A stretch of 64,000 nt of DNA, taken from positions 62,001-126,000 of the forward strand of contig JALIBN010000012.1 of NCBI GenBank assembly GCA_030576275.1, read 5' to 3'. Shown in pieces: positions 20,298-30,189 of the stretch. The position numbers were made by a program, and so were the translations under genes. Positions within the stretch are counted from its first letter, which is position 1, and each line of letters begins with the position of its first letter. The DNA is from Pseudomonadota bacterium. GTDB taxonomy: Bacteria > Pseudomonadota > Gammaproteobacteria > Nitrosococcales > Methylophagaceae. The notes under the pieces are model-generated. The model saw nothing but the letters and a program-made list of their open reading frames with translations, was not told where the DNA came from and searched no databases.

Positions 20298-20963
20298 ATG
20301 AAACTATTTGAAACCTTAAAACAACGAAAAGCCGTTAGAGCCTATTTAGACAAACCCGTTGAAAAAGAAATGATTCACGCTATTCTTGATGCCGCTCGGC
20401 ATGCGCCTTCAGGCGTCAACACACAGCCTTGGCAAGTCGCGGTAGTAACGGGCAACAGCAAAAAAACATTACAAACTAAAATAGAAACCGCCTTTCGTGC
20501 TGGCAACACAGGCAAAGCCGACTATGAATACTACCCAACGCAATGGATAGAGCCCTTCAAGTCACGCCGAAAAGACTGTGGCTTACTGATGTATCAAACA
20601 CTGAAAATTGAGCGTGCCGATAAGCAACGCCAAATGGAGCAATGGGCTACCAACTACCGTGCATTTGATGCTCCCGTGATGTTACTTTTTTTCATGGATG
20701 AGCATATGCAAACCGGATCGTATATGGATTACGGCATGTTCCTGCAATCAGTTATGTTAGCGGCTGTCGATCTCGGATTGGCGACTTGCCCACAAGCATC
20801 TATTGCTGATTATCCTGAAATCATAAAATCAGAATTAGGTTACTTAGATAATAGAGTCTTGTTATGTGGAATGGCCCTAGGCTATGAAGACAAAAATGCC
20901 CTTGTAAATAGTTACCGTACAACTAGAGCAGACGTAACATCATTTACTGACTATTTCGATTGA
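20298..20963 (+). CDS. nitroreductase family flavoprotein
   Basis: An FMN-dependent oxidoreductase of 221 residues. The N-terminal FMN-phosphate site QRKAVRAY (about 9-16) and the APSGVNTQPWQ motif (about 37-47) are typical of the nitroreductase fold, and the C-terminal ALGYED segment matches. It would reduce nitro compounds or quinones with NAD(P)H; the natural substrate is unknown. It follows the protease after 66 bases with no obvious terminator, so cotranscription is possible. Confidence 0.92.
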   Translation: MKLFETLKQRKAVRAYLDKPVEKEMIHAILDAARHAPSGVNTQPWQVAVVTGNSKKTLQTKIETAFRAGNTGKADYEYYPTQWIEPFKSRRKDCGLLMYQTLKIERADKQRQMEQWATNYRAFDAPVMLLFFMDEHMQTGSYMDYGMFLQSVMLAAVDLGLATCPQASIADYPEIIKSELGYLDNRVLLCGMALGYEDKNALVNSYRTTRADVTSFTDYFD

Positions 20964-21213
20964 AGTCACTTGTAAATACTAGCTTTTCCTTGACCAATAT
21001 AGGAGCCGGTTGATACTAAACGTCATAGTCAAAAACGAGAATATCTTCTAATAATGGTCTCAAAAATCATTAATACGGAAAGGGGTACACCCCAGACTTA
21101 TGGGCTCCAGGCCATCATTCCCCCCCCAGTCAACAGAAGACACAACATTTTTACTGAGATAACCTGCTTGATTTTTTGTTGCAAAATATTAGTCACGACA
21201 AAGATATTGATGC

Positions 21214-21241
21214 AGCCCCAGTACGTTAATAAACTGGGGCT
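21214..21241. terminator. hairpin between convergent genes
   Basis: A 9-bp GC-rich inverted repeat (21214-21222 with 21233-21241) lies between the nitroreductase end and the leftward DJ-1 gene end. Neither strand has a good U-tract after it, so it is a hairpin of uncertain termination strength. Confidence 0.35.
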
Positions 21242-21260
21242 ATCGATAGACAAGTATCAG

Positions 21261-21935
21261 TTATTGGCTAAGTTGCTTAACAATAGCTTGGCCAACGGCA
21301 TGAGCACTCCCTGGATTTTGCCCCGTAATGACCCGACCATCCTCGATAACAAACTCGCCCCAAGGCTGTACTTTAGAATAGCGACCTGCAATTCGTGTTA
21401 ACGACTCTTCGAGTAAAAATGGGATATCGTTAATGGTTCCATAATCTATCTCTTCTTCGCGTGTAAATCCCGTAACCGATTTGCTAGCCAGAAGTTTTTC
21501 ACCAGAACTTAGCGTAATCGGTAAAAAGCCTGCAGGGCCATGACAAACAGCTCCTAATATTCCGCCGTTTTCATAGTGCACCGCACTTAGTTTAGCGAAG
21601 TCCTCATTGGTTGCTAGATCAGATAGCAAGCCGAAACCACCAGGATAAAAAATAGCATCGTAACTCTCAATATTAAGGTGTTCTACTGGAATAGTATTAT
21701 TAATGCGGTTTTGAAATGCTTTATCATTCAATATACTTTCGTTAATTTTATCACCATCAATGTCAGTGCCATAAATAGGTGCCTTACCCCCGTTGATTGA
21801 AGCTATATCATATTCCACTCCATTTTCTATAAACACATGTACAGCATGAGTTAACTCCGGAGCATAAGTGCCATTTTCTTGATCGGTTTCACCCAGCGTC
21901 GCATGATTAGTTACGGGTATTAATACTTTTTTCAT
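21261..21935 (-). CDS. DJ-1/PfpI superfamily protein (class I glutamine amidotransferase-like)
   Basis: A 224-residue DJ-1/PfpI-fold protein. The nucleophile elbow GAVCHGP puts the reactive cysteine at about 131, followed by His132, and an acidic residue in TYAPEL (about 27) supplies the partner glutamate. The size and the extended N-terminus resemble the Hsp31-like group associated with glyoxalase III or deglycase activity. GAGGAAA lies upstream of the ATG. It is monocistronic as far as visible. The precise substrate is unknown. Confidence 0.9.
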   Translation of the reverse strand: MKKVLIPVTNHATLGETDQENGTYAPELTHAVHVFIENGVEYDIASINGGKAPIYGTDIDGDKINESILNDKAFQNRINNTIPVEHLNIESYDAIFYPGGFGLLSDLATNEDFAKLSAVHYENGGILGAVCHGPAGFLPITLSSGEKLLASKSVTGFTREEEIDYGTINDIPFLLEESLTRIAGRYSKVQPWGEFVIEDGRVITGQNPGSAHAVGQAIVKQLSQ

Positions 21936-22369
21936 ATTTATTTCCTCTTTGAACCCGCCGGCTCGTTAGTTTAATGAAGAATTATTTTAGCGCATCCCTA
22001 TAATACTGATTATATCTTCTGATTGTAAAATACTATTGTTCTATGCAACAACGAATCGCAGACGAACAATGAGAAGAGTTCTGAATTTGTCACCGTGGCT
22101 GAAAGCCAATGTTTGACTTTGGACATTTAAAGGCTCACTGGCAGTGGAGAAGCAATAATGCCACTGAAGTAGTAAAGGTCTAAGCCCCTGTATTTTTTGC
22201 AATTTCGGGCACATTTGGTAACCGCTTATTGAATTAATTACTTTTCCGATTGGGAGGAAGAATAAGCGTTAAATACTCTTGGTCATAGCTAATATTTTAA
22301 ATACTCATCAATGAGAACCAACATTAGCGGCAATCAAATAGTGACGGCAGACCCATGAGGTTTATTTAC
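21936..22369. other. intergenic region, no gene recognised
   Basis: Between the leftward DJ-1 gene and the ycaO stop. It should hold the DJ-1 promoter near its right-hand neighbour. I found no convincing ORF, RNA fold, repeat or transposase remnant in about 430 bases. Confidence 0.5.
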
Positions 22370-24112
22370 CTACTTCCAATTTTTGGCTTTAGCTTGCTGT
22401 AACTTTTCATAGCCCGCTAACAATGCTGTATGGCGTTCAAAACCTTCCAAACTCAAGCCAGGGCAATGCAAGTTGTGGAAAACTTTTTTACCTTCAACAA
22501 TGGCAATTCCATCGGTGACGTTATCTTGGCCATACATAAGTGCTAAGCCGTGTTCATATTCAGCATACTCACGTTCGTCATCTTGTTGAATTTCTAGCAA
22601 GGCTTTTAAACAACGATAATGACGGATATTGGCTTCACTCGCTTGACCAAGTGCTAGGCACCAGTCAATCCAATCCATTGCTTCTTCATCTTGCATCGCT
22701 AAACATAACATCGCTTTAATTTCACCTAAGCGGATCTCAGACCACAAGGTAGCTGGATCAGGGGCCAAACCTATAAACGGTGCAACTGGGGTTTGATCGT
22801 TATACCCCCCCTCTTCCAAGCGTTCCAATATGTCTCGCCATTGTTCGGCATCGCCATCTTTTAGCGTTAAGAAATCTTCACGGAATAAAGCACCTTCATT
22901 ATTGTTTTCCCAAACCAATTCATCAACAGGATAAATGTCTGACATTCCTGGCACTAAAATTCGGCAAGCATAGACATCTAAATGTTCATAGTCAGCAATA
23001 TAAATATCAAAGCCCATTTCATGGATTTTGTTCGTTAAATAGGTAAATTCGTCGGCGGTTTTGCTGTCATGTTCCCAATCATTAAATTCAAAATCAGGCG
23101 TGCTTCGGAAAAAGTCGTTTGAAATATAACCACTAGAATCAATAAAGTGCATTTCTAAATTGGCGGGCGATGAGACTTCATCTTGATCGAATGTAGGCGG
23201 ATGAAATACATCTAACTGATCTAAGCTACGGCCCTGCAATAACTCGGTAACAGTTCGCTCTAAGGCAACTTCAAAACTAGGATGAGCACCAAAAGACGCA
23301 AATACCGAACCATCTTTAGGATTAATCAGCGTCACACTCATTACTGGATATTCGCCACCCAAAGAAGCATCGGCGACTTTAAGCGAGTAACCATGCGACT
23401 CTAATTCTTCAATGGCTTCTTTGATTAGAGGGAAACGATTGATAACCTCGGCAGGCACTTCGGGTAAACAGATCCCTTCGGCAATAATTCTATTTTTCAC
23501 ATAGCGTTCAAATACTTCTGATAAACCCTGTACACGTGCTTCGTTTTTAGTATTACCTGCTGACATGCCGTTACTAACAAAAATATTGCCAATGACATTA
23601 ATCGGAATATAAATAGATTTGCCATCTCTTAGCCGAAGATAAGGTGCCGCACAAATACCACGCTCACCAATGCCAGAATTAGTATCAACTAACATGGCTG
23701 GTGTTAATTCACCATCAGGATCAAAGTGCGCCCATAACGACTCATCCATCAAGCCATCAGGCATTTCATCACCCGTTGAATCGAACCATTGCTCATTCGG
23801 GTAATGTACAAAATCATTATTGCAGTGCTGATCGCCTAAGTAAAAATCAGCAAAGAAGTAGTTACAGCTTAAACGCTCAAAATATTCACCTAAAGCACTA
23901 GCTAAACATGCTTTTTTAGTGCTACCTTTGCCATTAGTAAACATGATCGGGCAACTTTTATCACGAATATGAACCGAATACACATTACTCACGGGGTTAA
24001 GCCATGATGCCTCTTGAATATCAAAGCCAAAGGACTTTAATTTAGTCTGCATGGTGGCGATACTTGTTTCCAAGTCGCTATCCTTACCTTTAATGAATGT
24101 TTTTTCAGTCAT
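22370..24112 (-). CDS. ycaO: YcaO-type ATP-dependent cyclodehydratase-like protein
   Basis: A 580-residue protein closely resembling E. coli YcaO in length and order. The N-terminal YcaO domain carries the ATP/Mg motifs GKGSTKKACLASALGEYFERL near 80 and SAGNTKNEARVQGLSEVFERY near 195, and the C-terminal part (about 430-575) is a helical, TPR-like domain ending KLQQAKAKNWK. YcaO proteins activate backbone amides with ATP; the E. coli protein has been genetically tied to RimO-dependent methylthiolation of ribosomal protein S12. No azoline-type peptide precursor or maturase lies nearby, so this is the housekeeping type rather than a RiPP enzyme. Confidence 0.93.
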   Translation of the reverse strand: MTEKTFIKGKDSDLETSIATMQTKLKSFGFDIQEASWLNPVSNVYSVHIRDKSCPIMFTNGKGSTKKACLASALGEYFERLSCNYFFADFYLGDQHCNNDFVHYPNEQWFDSTGDEMPDGLMDESLWAHFDPDGELTPAMLVDTNSGIGERGICAAPYLRLRDGKSIYIPINVIGNIFVSNGMSAGNTKNEARVQGLSEVFERYVKNRIIAEGICLPEVPAEVINRFPLIKEAIEELESHGYSLKVADASLGGEYPVMSVTLINPKDGSVFASFGAHPSFEVALERTVTELLQGRSLDQLDVFHPPTFDQDEVSSPANLEMHFIDSSGYISNDFFRSTPDFEFNDWEHDSKTADEFTYLTNKIHEMGFDIYIADYEHLDVYACRILVPGMSDIYPVDELVWENNNEGALFREDFLTLKDGDAEQWRDILERLEEGGYNDQTPVAPFIGLAPDPATLWSEIRLGEIKAMLCLAMQDEEAMDWIDWCLALGQASEANIRHYRCLKALLEIQQDDEREYAEYEHGLALMYGQDNVTDGIAIVEGKKVFHNLHCPGLSLEGFERHTALLAGYEKLQQAKAKNWK

Positions 24113-24186
24113 GATTTCGTTACTTTTGGTTGCTGAGAAAAGAAGTCATCAAATAAGACCCCATCTTTTCTTAGGTTTAAATTATT

Positions 24187-24942
24187 TTATTGTTTTTGGG
24201 GCTTTTCTACACCTATCGCACCATCAGAACGTGCTTTTAAATAGGCATATAATTGATCAAGATTTTCCATAACCTCAACATTAGCGTTCCACGATGGCAT
24301 GCTGCCGATCCTGCCAGATTTACCATTTTTAACCGTATCGTAAAATTGTTCTTTTGAAATAAACTTCAAACTTTCAGCTAGATCTGGGCCCGCCATCCCT
24401 TGGCCATAAGTACCATGACAACGTGCACACCAATTACGGAATAATTTAAATCCCGCATAACTGCTTGCATCCAGCTTGTTGCCATCGACAACACTATAAA
24501 GCCCTTCCGCCGTCGACGCTGTTTTTGTTGATTCAACTGTTGCCATGAGAGCTTCCGTCACCGGGATTGCTGGTTGTTCAATCACTTCCGTTTCGTCTGC
24601 CGCTACTGTCGCTTCAAGCGTTGAAACAGCTTCTTTTACCGTTGACTCAGTAGCAACAACAACTTCTTCAGCCTTATCATCCACCATTGTGACTAAGGGT
24701 GTTTGTTGTTTGGTCACTGCATCTTCTGTCTCATCAACGGGTGCAGTATCAATCACTTTTTCTCTAGCAAGCTCTGCTGTAGCTAGCTCTTCAGTCATTT
24801 CATCTGCTGGTTGGGCTAGTTGTTCAGCGATTTGTTTTGTTTTGTAACCTTCATCACCACTCTTTAGTGCAGGTAAGAACACTACAATAATGAGCACCAG
24901 AAAGACAGCGCATGCCGCAATTATTACTTTAATATTTTTCAT
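24187..24942 (-). CDS. membrane-tethered cytochrome c with a long acidic linker
   Basis: A 251-residue protein. An N-terminal hydrophobic helix (about 6-25) lacks a clear cleavage site and is probably an anchor. It is followed by about 130 residues rich in Ala, Glu, Thr and Val with little predicted order, then a class I cytochrome c domain with the heme site CARCH near 172-176 and a methionine-containing GSMPSW loop. This is an inner-membrane, periplasm-facing electron carrier on a flexible tether. GGAGA precedes the ATG. It lies upstream of ycaO (same strand, 74-base gap), though a functional link is not evident. Confidence 0.88.
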   Translation of the reverse strand: MKNIKVIIAACAVFLVLIIVVFLPALKSGDEGYKTKQIAEQLAQPADEMTEELATAELAREKVIDTAPVDETEDAVTKQQTPLVTMVDDKAEEVVVATESTVKEAVSTLEATVAADETEVIEQPAIPVTEALMATVESTKTASTAEGLYSVVDGNKLDASSYAGFKLFRNWCARCHGTYGQGMAGPDLAESLKFISKEQFYDTVKNGKSGRIGSMPSWNANVEVMENLDQLYAYLKARSDGAIGVEKPQKQ

Positions 24943-25131
24943 CTTTATCTCCTTATTGTTGTTCTGTTAATACATCTAAATAATAGCACTTAGCTTACAA
25001 GACTGCATAAACTACGATGCTATAAGCGCTTTATGCCGCAGTAACCCTCCTCAATATGAGATAATACGGCGCAAATAAATGAGGCGTGCTTTTCATATAT
25101 GGAAGCAAGCTTTCTCAACCAAGGTTTTATG

Positions 25132-25704
25132 ATGACTATTGAACAAACATTATTAGCGCGAAGCGCCTCAAAATGTGAATTGTGCAGCTCTGAATCAAAT
25201 TTATCCCTGTATGAAGTGCCGCCTGTGGCTGATGCCAACGCTGATAATTGCGTTCTTGTTTGTGATACCTGTACTGATCAAATTGAAAACCCAGAAAACG
25301 TTAATCCGAATCACTGGCATTGTTTAAATGACAGCATGTGGACAACCGTTCCAGCCGTTCAAGTCATGGCATGGCGTCAACTTAAACGCTTAAATACTGA
25401 AGTTTGGGCGCAAGATCTACTTGATATGCTGTATTTAGATGAAGAAACGCAAATATGGGCCTCCGCCATGACAACAGCTGAAGCCAATGCTGAAAGTAGC
25501 TCGGTTGACAGTAATGGCGCGACATTAAATGCTGGTGACAGCGTGACACTTATTAAAGATCTTGATGTTAAAGGCGCGGGCTTCACAGCTAAACGCGGCA
25601 CTTTAGTAAAAGCCATTTCATTGACTGACAACCCTGAACACATCGAAGGCCGTGTTAATGGCACACGTATAGTGTTACTCACTAAATTCTTAAAGAAAGC
25701 CTAA
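25132..25704 (+). CDS. PhnA (YjdM-like) domain protein
   Basis: A 190-residue cytoplasmic protein. The N-terminus has a zinc-ribbon-like CELC near 15 and a second CDTC, and the C-terminal 55 residues (SVTLIKDLDVKG to LTKFLKK) form the PhnA/YjdM domain. Despite the name, this family is not shown to hydrolyse phosphonates and its role is unknown. ATG codons at 25099, 25129 and 25132 are in frame; AAGG at 25121 gives the best spacing to 25132. Confidence 0.85.
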   Translation: MTIEQTLLARSASKCELCSSESNLSLYEVPPVADANADNCVLVCDTCTDQIENPENVNPNHWHCLNDSMWTTVPAVQVMAWRQLKRLNTEVWAQDLLDMLYLDEETQIWASAMTTAEANAESSSVDSNGATLNAGDSVTLIKDLDVKGAGFTAKRGTLVKAISLTDNPEHIEGRVNGTRIVLLTKFLKKA

Positions 25705-25869
25705 AACCAAATCCCCAAAACAGATGCACTCGCAATTAAAACGGTGAGTACATAAGGTGGTTAATCTAACCATAAACCACACAACAGGTTCTATATGATG
25801 ATTTGATCAAATGGGACACCATTAAAAAGCGTTGATTACCAATTCAACAATTAAAGAGATATACAATCT

Positions 25870-27147
25870 ATGAGCTTTGCCTCACTGGGCTTATCTGCCC
25901 ACATTCTTAAAGCAGTAGCAGAAAAAGGCTACGAAACACCATCAGCTATCCAACTACAAGCAATACCAGCCGTACTTGAAGGTAAAGATGTTATGGCTGC
26001 CGCCCAAACAGGCACCGGAAAAACAGCAGGCTTTACCTTGCCGATCTTAGAGTTATTATCAAAAGGCGAACAGGCTAAACCCAATCAAGTTCGTTGTTTA
26101 ATTTTAACCCCTACCCGCGAATTGGCGGCACAAGTCGGAGAAAGTGTTGCCATGTATGGCAAAAATTTACCACTACGCTCAGCAATTGTCTTTGGTGGTG
26201 TGAAAATCAACCCACAAATGATGAAGCTACGTAAGGGTGTTGATATTCTGGTTGCTACACCTGGTCGTTTACTCGATTTATTCCAACAAAATGCCGTGCG
26301 GTTTAATCAACTTGAAATTTTGGTGTTAGATGAAGCCGATCGCATGTTGGATATGGGCTTTATTAACGATATTCGCAAAATATTGGCTGTTTTACCTAAA
26401 ATCCGCCAAAACTTGATGTTTTCTGCAACGTTTTCAACTCCAATCCGTAACCTTGCAAAAGGCTTAGTGAATAATCCTGTTGAGATCTCGGTCAGCCCAG
26501 CCAACACTACAGTGAAATCGGTAGAGCAGTTCATTCATCCTGTGGATAAGTCGAAAAAAATAGCCTTATTGATTCATTTAATTACGGAAAATAATTGGCA
26601 TCAAGTTTTAGTGTTTTCTCGAACAAAACATGGCGCCAATAAGATAACTAAATTACTTGATGCTACCGGCCTAAAATCAGCCGCTATTCATGGTAATAAA
26701 AGTCAAAATGCCCGTACCAAAGCATTAGCTGATTTTAAATCAGGCAAAGTCCAAGTATTGGTTGCTACTGATATTGCCGCACGCGGTATAGATATTGATC
26801 AACTGCCACACGTCGTCAACTTCGACTTACCAGATGTACCTGAGGACTATGTACATCGTATAGGACGTACTGGCCGTGCTAGTGCAACCGGCCAAGCGGT
26901 ATCATTGGTCAGTGCAGATGAGCTCAAACAATTATCTGATATCGAACGTGTAATAGGCGAACTACTTGAACGTAAAGTGATTGAAGGTTTTGAACCGGTC
27001 AATAAACTGTATGAAACACGTTTAAATACTCGCCCAGCTAAAGATAAAAAGCCTAAAAGACCTCATGTTGGTCACCGTGATGGACAACGTTCTGGTGAAA
27101 ATGCTCAGGGCCATAAAGCCGGCGCCGGCAGATCTCGCCGCGGCTAA
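25870..27147 (+). CDS. rhlE: DEAD-box RNA helicase, RhlE type
   Basis: ATP-dependent RNA helicase of 425 residues with the full motif set: Q-motif, AQTGTGKT (I), PTRELAAQV (Ia), TPGRLLD (Ib), DEAD (II), SAT (III), [10 protein letters not shown] (V) and HRIGRTGR (VI). The C-terminal tail from about 385 is basic and glycine-rich. The short, basic tail and motif spacing fit RhlE rather than DbpA or SrmB. Likely roles are rRNA maturation or RNA turnover. A terminator hairpin follows. Confidence 0.9.
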   Translation: MSFASLGLSAHILKAVAEKGYETPSAIQLQAIPAVLEGKDVMAAAQTGTGKTAGFTLPILELLSKGEQAKPNQVRCLILTPTRELAAQVGESVAMYGKNLPLRSAIVFGGVKINPQMMKLRKGVDILVATPGRLLDLFQQNAVRFNQLEILVLDEADRMLDMGFINDIRKILAVLPKIRQNLMFSATFSTPIRNLAKGLVNNPVEISVSPANTTVKSVEQFIHPVDKSKKIALLIHLITENNWHQVLVFSRTKHGANKITKLLDATGLKSAAIHGNKSQNARTKALADFKSGKVQVLVATDIAARGIDIDQLPHVVNFDLPDVPEDYVHRIGRTGRASATGQAVSLVSADELKQLSDIERVIGELLERKVIEGFEPVNKLYETRLNTRPAKDKKPKRPHVGHRDGQRSGENAQGHKAGAGRSRRG

Positions 27148-27170
27148 TTTATACGCCAGATAATGAAATG

Positions 27171-27206
27171 TATTAGCGTGCTATTTAAGGCACGCTAATA
27201 GTTTTA
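27171..27206 (+). terminator. terminator after the RhlE-type helicase gene
   Basis: A perfect 11-bp inverted repeat (27171-27181 with 27190-27200) with an 8-base loop, followed by GTTTTAT. It is 23 bases after the stop codon. Confidence 0.8.
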
Positions 27207-27580
27207 TCGCTATAAAATAGATAGTTTTAAACACTGTTCATTTCTTATGAATCAGCAACCCAACCACTGTCAAACACATTTTAGTAGTAACCTCCCCACC
27301 GCAATAACAGATAGTAAGCCGCCAATCACCTATCCGCCTATTTTTATGCCCCATCCTTAATTTAGGTTTAGTATTAAACTTAACGATCTTTTTACGTCAA
27401 CTATCTAATTTAATATCAGGTTACAAACTCGCAGAGCATTAGGATTTTATTGACGTATATGGACTATTCAATACAGTTAGGCGTTATACAGTAAGTAATG
27501 TTGTTGGTTGGTAGTTGGATGCCAGCGGCTTTTGTAGAAAACGCTCCATCTTAATCGCCTTACTAAATATCCTTGATACA
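27207..27580. other. intergenic region between convergent genes, nothing recognised
   Basis: About 370 bases of AT-rich sequence between the helicase terminator and the end of the leftward DoxX gene. I see no ORF with coding character and no RNA gene. Confidence 0.5.
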
Positions 27581-27964
27581 TTAAACTGCGTTTTTATTTT
27601 GTAACCTCTCCGGCGCAATTGACCGCCAGATAAACCAAACATATAGAAATTGAAATGGTAAACGTAGATATAACAACAACGCTGACATATCTGGGTACTT
27701 TTCAGGATGTAGCGCCATATTTATATTCGCGGGATAAACAGCAATAACTAACAAAATCAATCCATAAGCAGCAAAAATTCGAGTTTTTGGTATTAAAATA
27801 CCTATTGCACCTAAAATTTCAAATATCCCGCTACTCATTACTAACTCTTTGTGAAAACTCAAGTAGTCAGGCATAGCTAAAATAAAAAAATCTACATATA
27901 CAAAGTGTGCAATACCACCAGTAAGGAAAAACAGAGCAATTATTAGTAGTGGGATTCGTGGCAT
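27581..27964 (-). CDS. DoxX-like integral membrane protein
   Basis: A 127-residue membrane protein with four hydrophobic segments (about 4-22, 42-60, 66-84 and 92-112). The N-terminal Gly-Gly-x-x-His-Phe and the GIFEILGAIGIL segment match the DoxX/DoxX-like family. Function is unknown; some relatives take part in redox or disulfide-related membrane complexes. It is separated from the fbp gene by about 90 bases on the same strand. Confidence 0.8.
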   Translation of the reverse strand: MPRIPLLIIALFFLTGGIAHFVYVDFFILAMPDYLSFHKELVMSSGIFEILGAIGILIPKTRIFAAYGLILLVIAVYPANINMALHPEKYPDMSALLLYLRLPFQFLYVWFIWRSIAPERLQNKNAV

Positions 27965-28053
27965 GGTTTATTCTCTGTACTTACTTTGATAAACAGCTTG
28001 TTATTAACCGGGAAAAATTTCGTATAAAAAGATAATTGACTAAAATATTGGCG

Positions 28054-29064
28054 TTATTTTTCTTTGTGATAACGCATCACGCGTTCCACTTCATTTTTTG
28101 AACCTAAAATAACCGGTACGCGCTGGTGAAGGCCTTCAGGTTTAATATCAATTATCCGTTGATAAGCTGTTGAGCTAACACCCCCTGCTTGTTCAACAAT
28201 AAAGCTCATTGGATTAGCTTCATACAACAAACGTAATTTACCACCTTGGGTAGTTGGTTTGCTATCGAGCGGGTACAGAAAAATACCGCCGCGCGTCAGC
28301 ACGCGATAAACTTCAGCAACCATTGATGCGACCCAACGCATATTGAAGTTCTTTTCACGGCTACCATCCATGCCTTGAACACATTCTTCTATATAACGTT
28401 GTACCGGTGCTTCCCAGAACCGTTGGTTAGACATATTGATGGCAAACTCAGCCGTATCTTCGGGAATAGTCATATTGGGATGGGTGAGAATGAACTCACC
28501 GACATCACGATCGAGCGTGAAACCATTAACCCCTTGTCCTGTGGTCAAGATCATCATCGTTGTTGGGCCATAAACACAAAAACCAGCACATACTTGCTCA
28601 GATCCTTTTTGCATAAAATCTTCAACGGTGGGATTCGTTACGCCTTCTGGACAGCGTAATATAGAGAAAATTGTGCCAACTGATAGATTGATATCAATAT
28701 TTGATGAACCATCTAAGGGATCAAAGGCAATCAAATATTGACCTTTAGGCATATTGGCAGGAATTTGAATGATTTCTTCAATTTCTTCCGAAGCCATGGC
28801 TGCAAGGTGACCCGTCCATTTAAGATGATCGACCATGACATCGTTGGTGATGATATCAAGCTTCTTTTGTACTTCACCTTGTACGTTTTCAGATTCAGCC
28901 GCACCACCGATCCCGATAATGCCACTACGATTAACCAGGTGTGAGATCTTTTTACACGCACTAACAATATCGTTCAAAAGCCCCGACATTTCACCGGTCG
29001 AGTTTTTGTGGACACGTTGCTGTTCAATAATGAATTGAGTTATTGATTTACCTATGTCGGACAT
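28054..29064 (-). CDS. fbp: fructose-1,6-bisphosphatase, class I
   Basis: Hydrolyses fructose 1,6-bisphosphate to fructose 6-phosphate. The 336-residue protein has the metal site [10 protein letters not shown] near 110-120, an upstream acidic Glu-Glu motif, and the substrate-binding segment [11 protein letters not shown] with catalytic loop residues. GGAGG-type sequence precedes the ATG. It serves gluconeogenesis and could serve a ribulose monophosphate or Calvin cycle; phosphoribulokinase is encoded 15 kb away. It lies downstream of the fhc cluster on the same strand, but a 310-base gap with a hairpin separates them. Confidence 0.95.
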   Translation of the reverse strand: MSDIGKSITQFIIEQQRVHKNSTGEMSGLLNDIVSACKKISHLVNRSGIIGIGGAAESENVQGEVQKKLDIITNDVMVDHLKWTGHLAAMASEEIEEIIQIPANMPKGQYLIAFDPLDGSSNIDINLSVGTIFSILRCPEGVTNPTVEDFMQKGSEQVCAGFCVYGPTTMMILTTGQGVNGFTLDRDVGEFILTHPNMTIPEDTAEFAINMSNQRFWEAPVQRYIEECVQGMDGSREKNFNMRWVASMVAEVYRVLTRGGIFLYPLDSKPTTQGGKLRLLYEANPMSFIVEQAGGVSSTAYQRIIDIKPEGLHQRVPVILGSKNEVERVMRYHKEK

Positions 29065-29168
29065 TACTTACCTCCTCGGATACGACTCATTGCGTTGCGT
29101 CATTACATTCATTTTGATTGTACTCGTGTCTTTGGTAAATCAAAAGTTGAATGGGTTCCCATTAGATA

Positions 29169-29280
29169 CATGCAGGAATGACGGAAAGATTAAGGCGAGT
29201 GAGAACGATATGAGTGATGACGGCTACCGTGCAGGAATGAGATAAGTAGGAACGGAATAATTCGTCATTCCAGCCTACGT
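29169..29280. repeat. possible REP-like or decayed MITE element
   Basis: Upstream of fbp, the motif GCAGGAATGA occurs twice (near 29172 and 29231) and its inverse CGTCATTCC occurs at 29263-29271, next to CAGCCTACGTG. Inverted GGAATGACG/CGTCATTCC arms are common in dispersed bacterial intergenic repeats. Only one locus is visible here, so dispersal cannot be shown. Confidence 0.35.
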
Positions 29281-29326
29281 GTTTTGAATCACAGTTTCTG
29301 TCAACAATGATGGTAACTTTGTATGG

Positions 29327-29370
29327 TCTGCCATCCTTATGTCAGTTGCTAATAACAAAAGGATGGCAGA
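29327..29370 (-). terminator. long hairpin directly after fhcC
   Basis: A perfect 12-bp inverted repeat (29327-29338 with 29359-29370) with a 20-base loop sits 3 bases beyond the fhcC stop on the minus strand. There is no U-tract after it, so it may be a weak terminator or a 3' end stabiliser of the fhc mRNA. Confidence 0.5.
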
Positions 29371-29373
29371 AAG

Positions 29374-30189
29374 TTAAATCTTAACTAAAATTTCACCCAT
29401 ACCAATGCCACCTAAATCGCCAGCATAACGTTGTACTCGAGAGAAAGATTTAGTTTTAGCAAATTGACTATCTAGTTTAGCAAATGAATTAAACAATAAT
29501 GGTAAAAAAGCCAAAGTATGAGGGCCACAATCATTAAAGTTAGCTGGAATCCCTTGCTTTGGTGCTTTGTTTAATAAAACCGTGCCCCGCTTCATTCCGT
29601 AACCGAGATGTGTACCTACATTCCCTAATACCGCAATCGTGCCAGAGATCATTCTGGCAGCACAATAATCACCGGCATTACCTTCAATTAAGATCATTCC
29701 ACGACGCATATGGTCACCTGCACGAGCGCCAGTATCGCCAGTAATAATAACGGTACCACCTGTCATTCCATTTTTATAACCTGAGCGAGCACCACCAACA
29801 AATTCACCAGCATTACCATTGATTTTAATCAGCCCTGATTTCATTTCACAGGCGGTATAAATCCCTGTATTACCTGTTACTTCAATCTGACCACCTTCTA
29901 AGAATAAACCTAGATAAGCACCCACATTACCAGCAACGGTAATATTGCCTGTGGTCATATTACGACCAATAAAATCAAGTTTGTCCGTGCTGTTAGCAAA
30001 TTTAATATCAGCAGTATTTTCACCTGATATATCAAATAAACTATCAACACGAGCCGTGCTATTACCTGTTACTAATTCAAGCAATGCAATCTCAGAAACA
30101 GACTTACCCACAAGTAGATCCGGCGTTAATGATGAGCAATCAATGCGTTGTGCAGGTGATGTTTTAAGCGCGAATGTTAATGGGCTCAT
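29374..30189 (-). CDS. fhcC: formyltransferase/hydrolase complex subunit C
   Basis: A 271-residue protein homologous to formylmethanofuran dehydrogenase subunit C and to the C-terminal domain of glutamate synthase. The middle (about 70-210) is a right-handed beta-helix made of repeats of the type Gly-Asn-x-Gly with Met-x-x-Gly turns. It is a structural subunit of the Fhc complex, which releases formate from the formyl-cofactor during formaldehyde oxidation. It is the last gene of the cluster and overlaps fhcD by 4 bases. Confidence 0.94.
   Translation of the reverse strand: MSPLTFALKTSPAQRIDCSSLTPDLLVGKSVSEIALLELVTGNSTARVDSLFDISGENTADIKFANSTDKLDFIGRNMTTGNITVAGNVGAYLGLFLEGGQIEVTGNTGIYTACEMKSGLIKINGNAGEFVGGARSGYKNGMTGGTVIITGDTGARAGDHMRRGMILIEGNAGDYCAARMISGTIAVLGNVGTHLGYGMKRGTVLLNKAPKQGIPANFNDCGPHTLAFLPLLFNSFAKLDSQFAKTKSFSRVQRYAGDLGGIGMGEILVKI

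Noticed and set aside
21054-21401. Plus-strand ORF of 115 codons
   Set aside because: It overlaps the 3' end of the DJ-1 gene on the other strand, has no start signal and includes low-complexity, non-protein-like stretches.
22370-24112. YcaO protein as the core enzyme of a new RiPP cluster
   Set aside because: Length, motif order and C-terminal domain match the housekeeping E. coli YcaO, and no precursor peptide, dehydrogenase, leader protease or exporter lies nearby.
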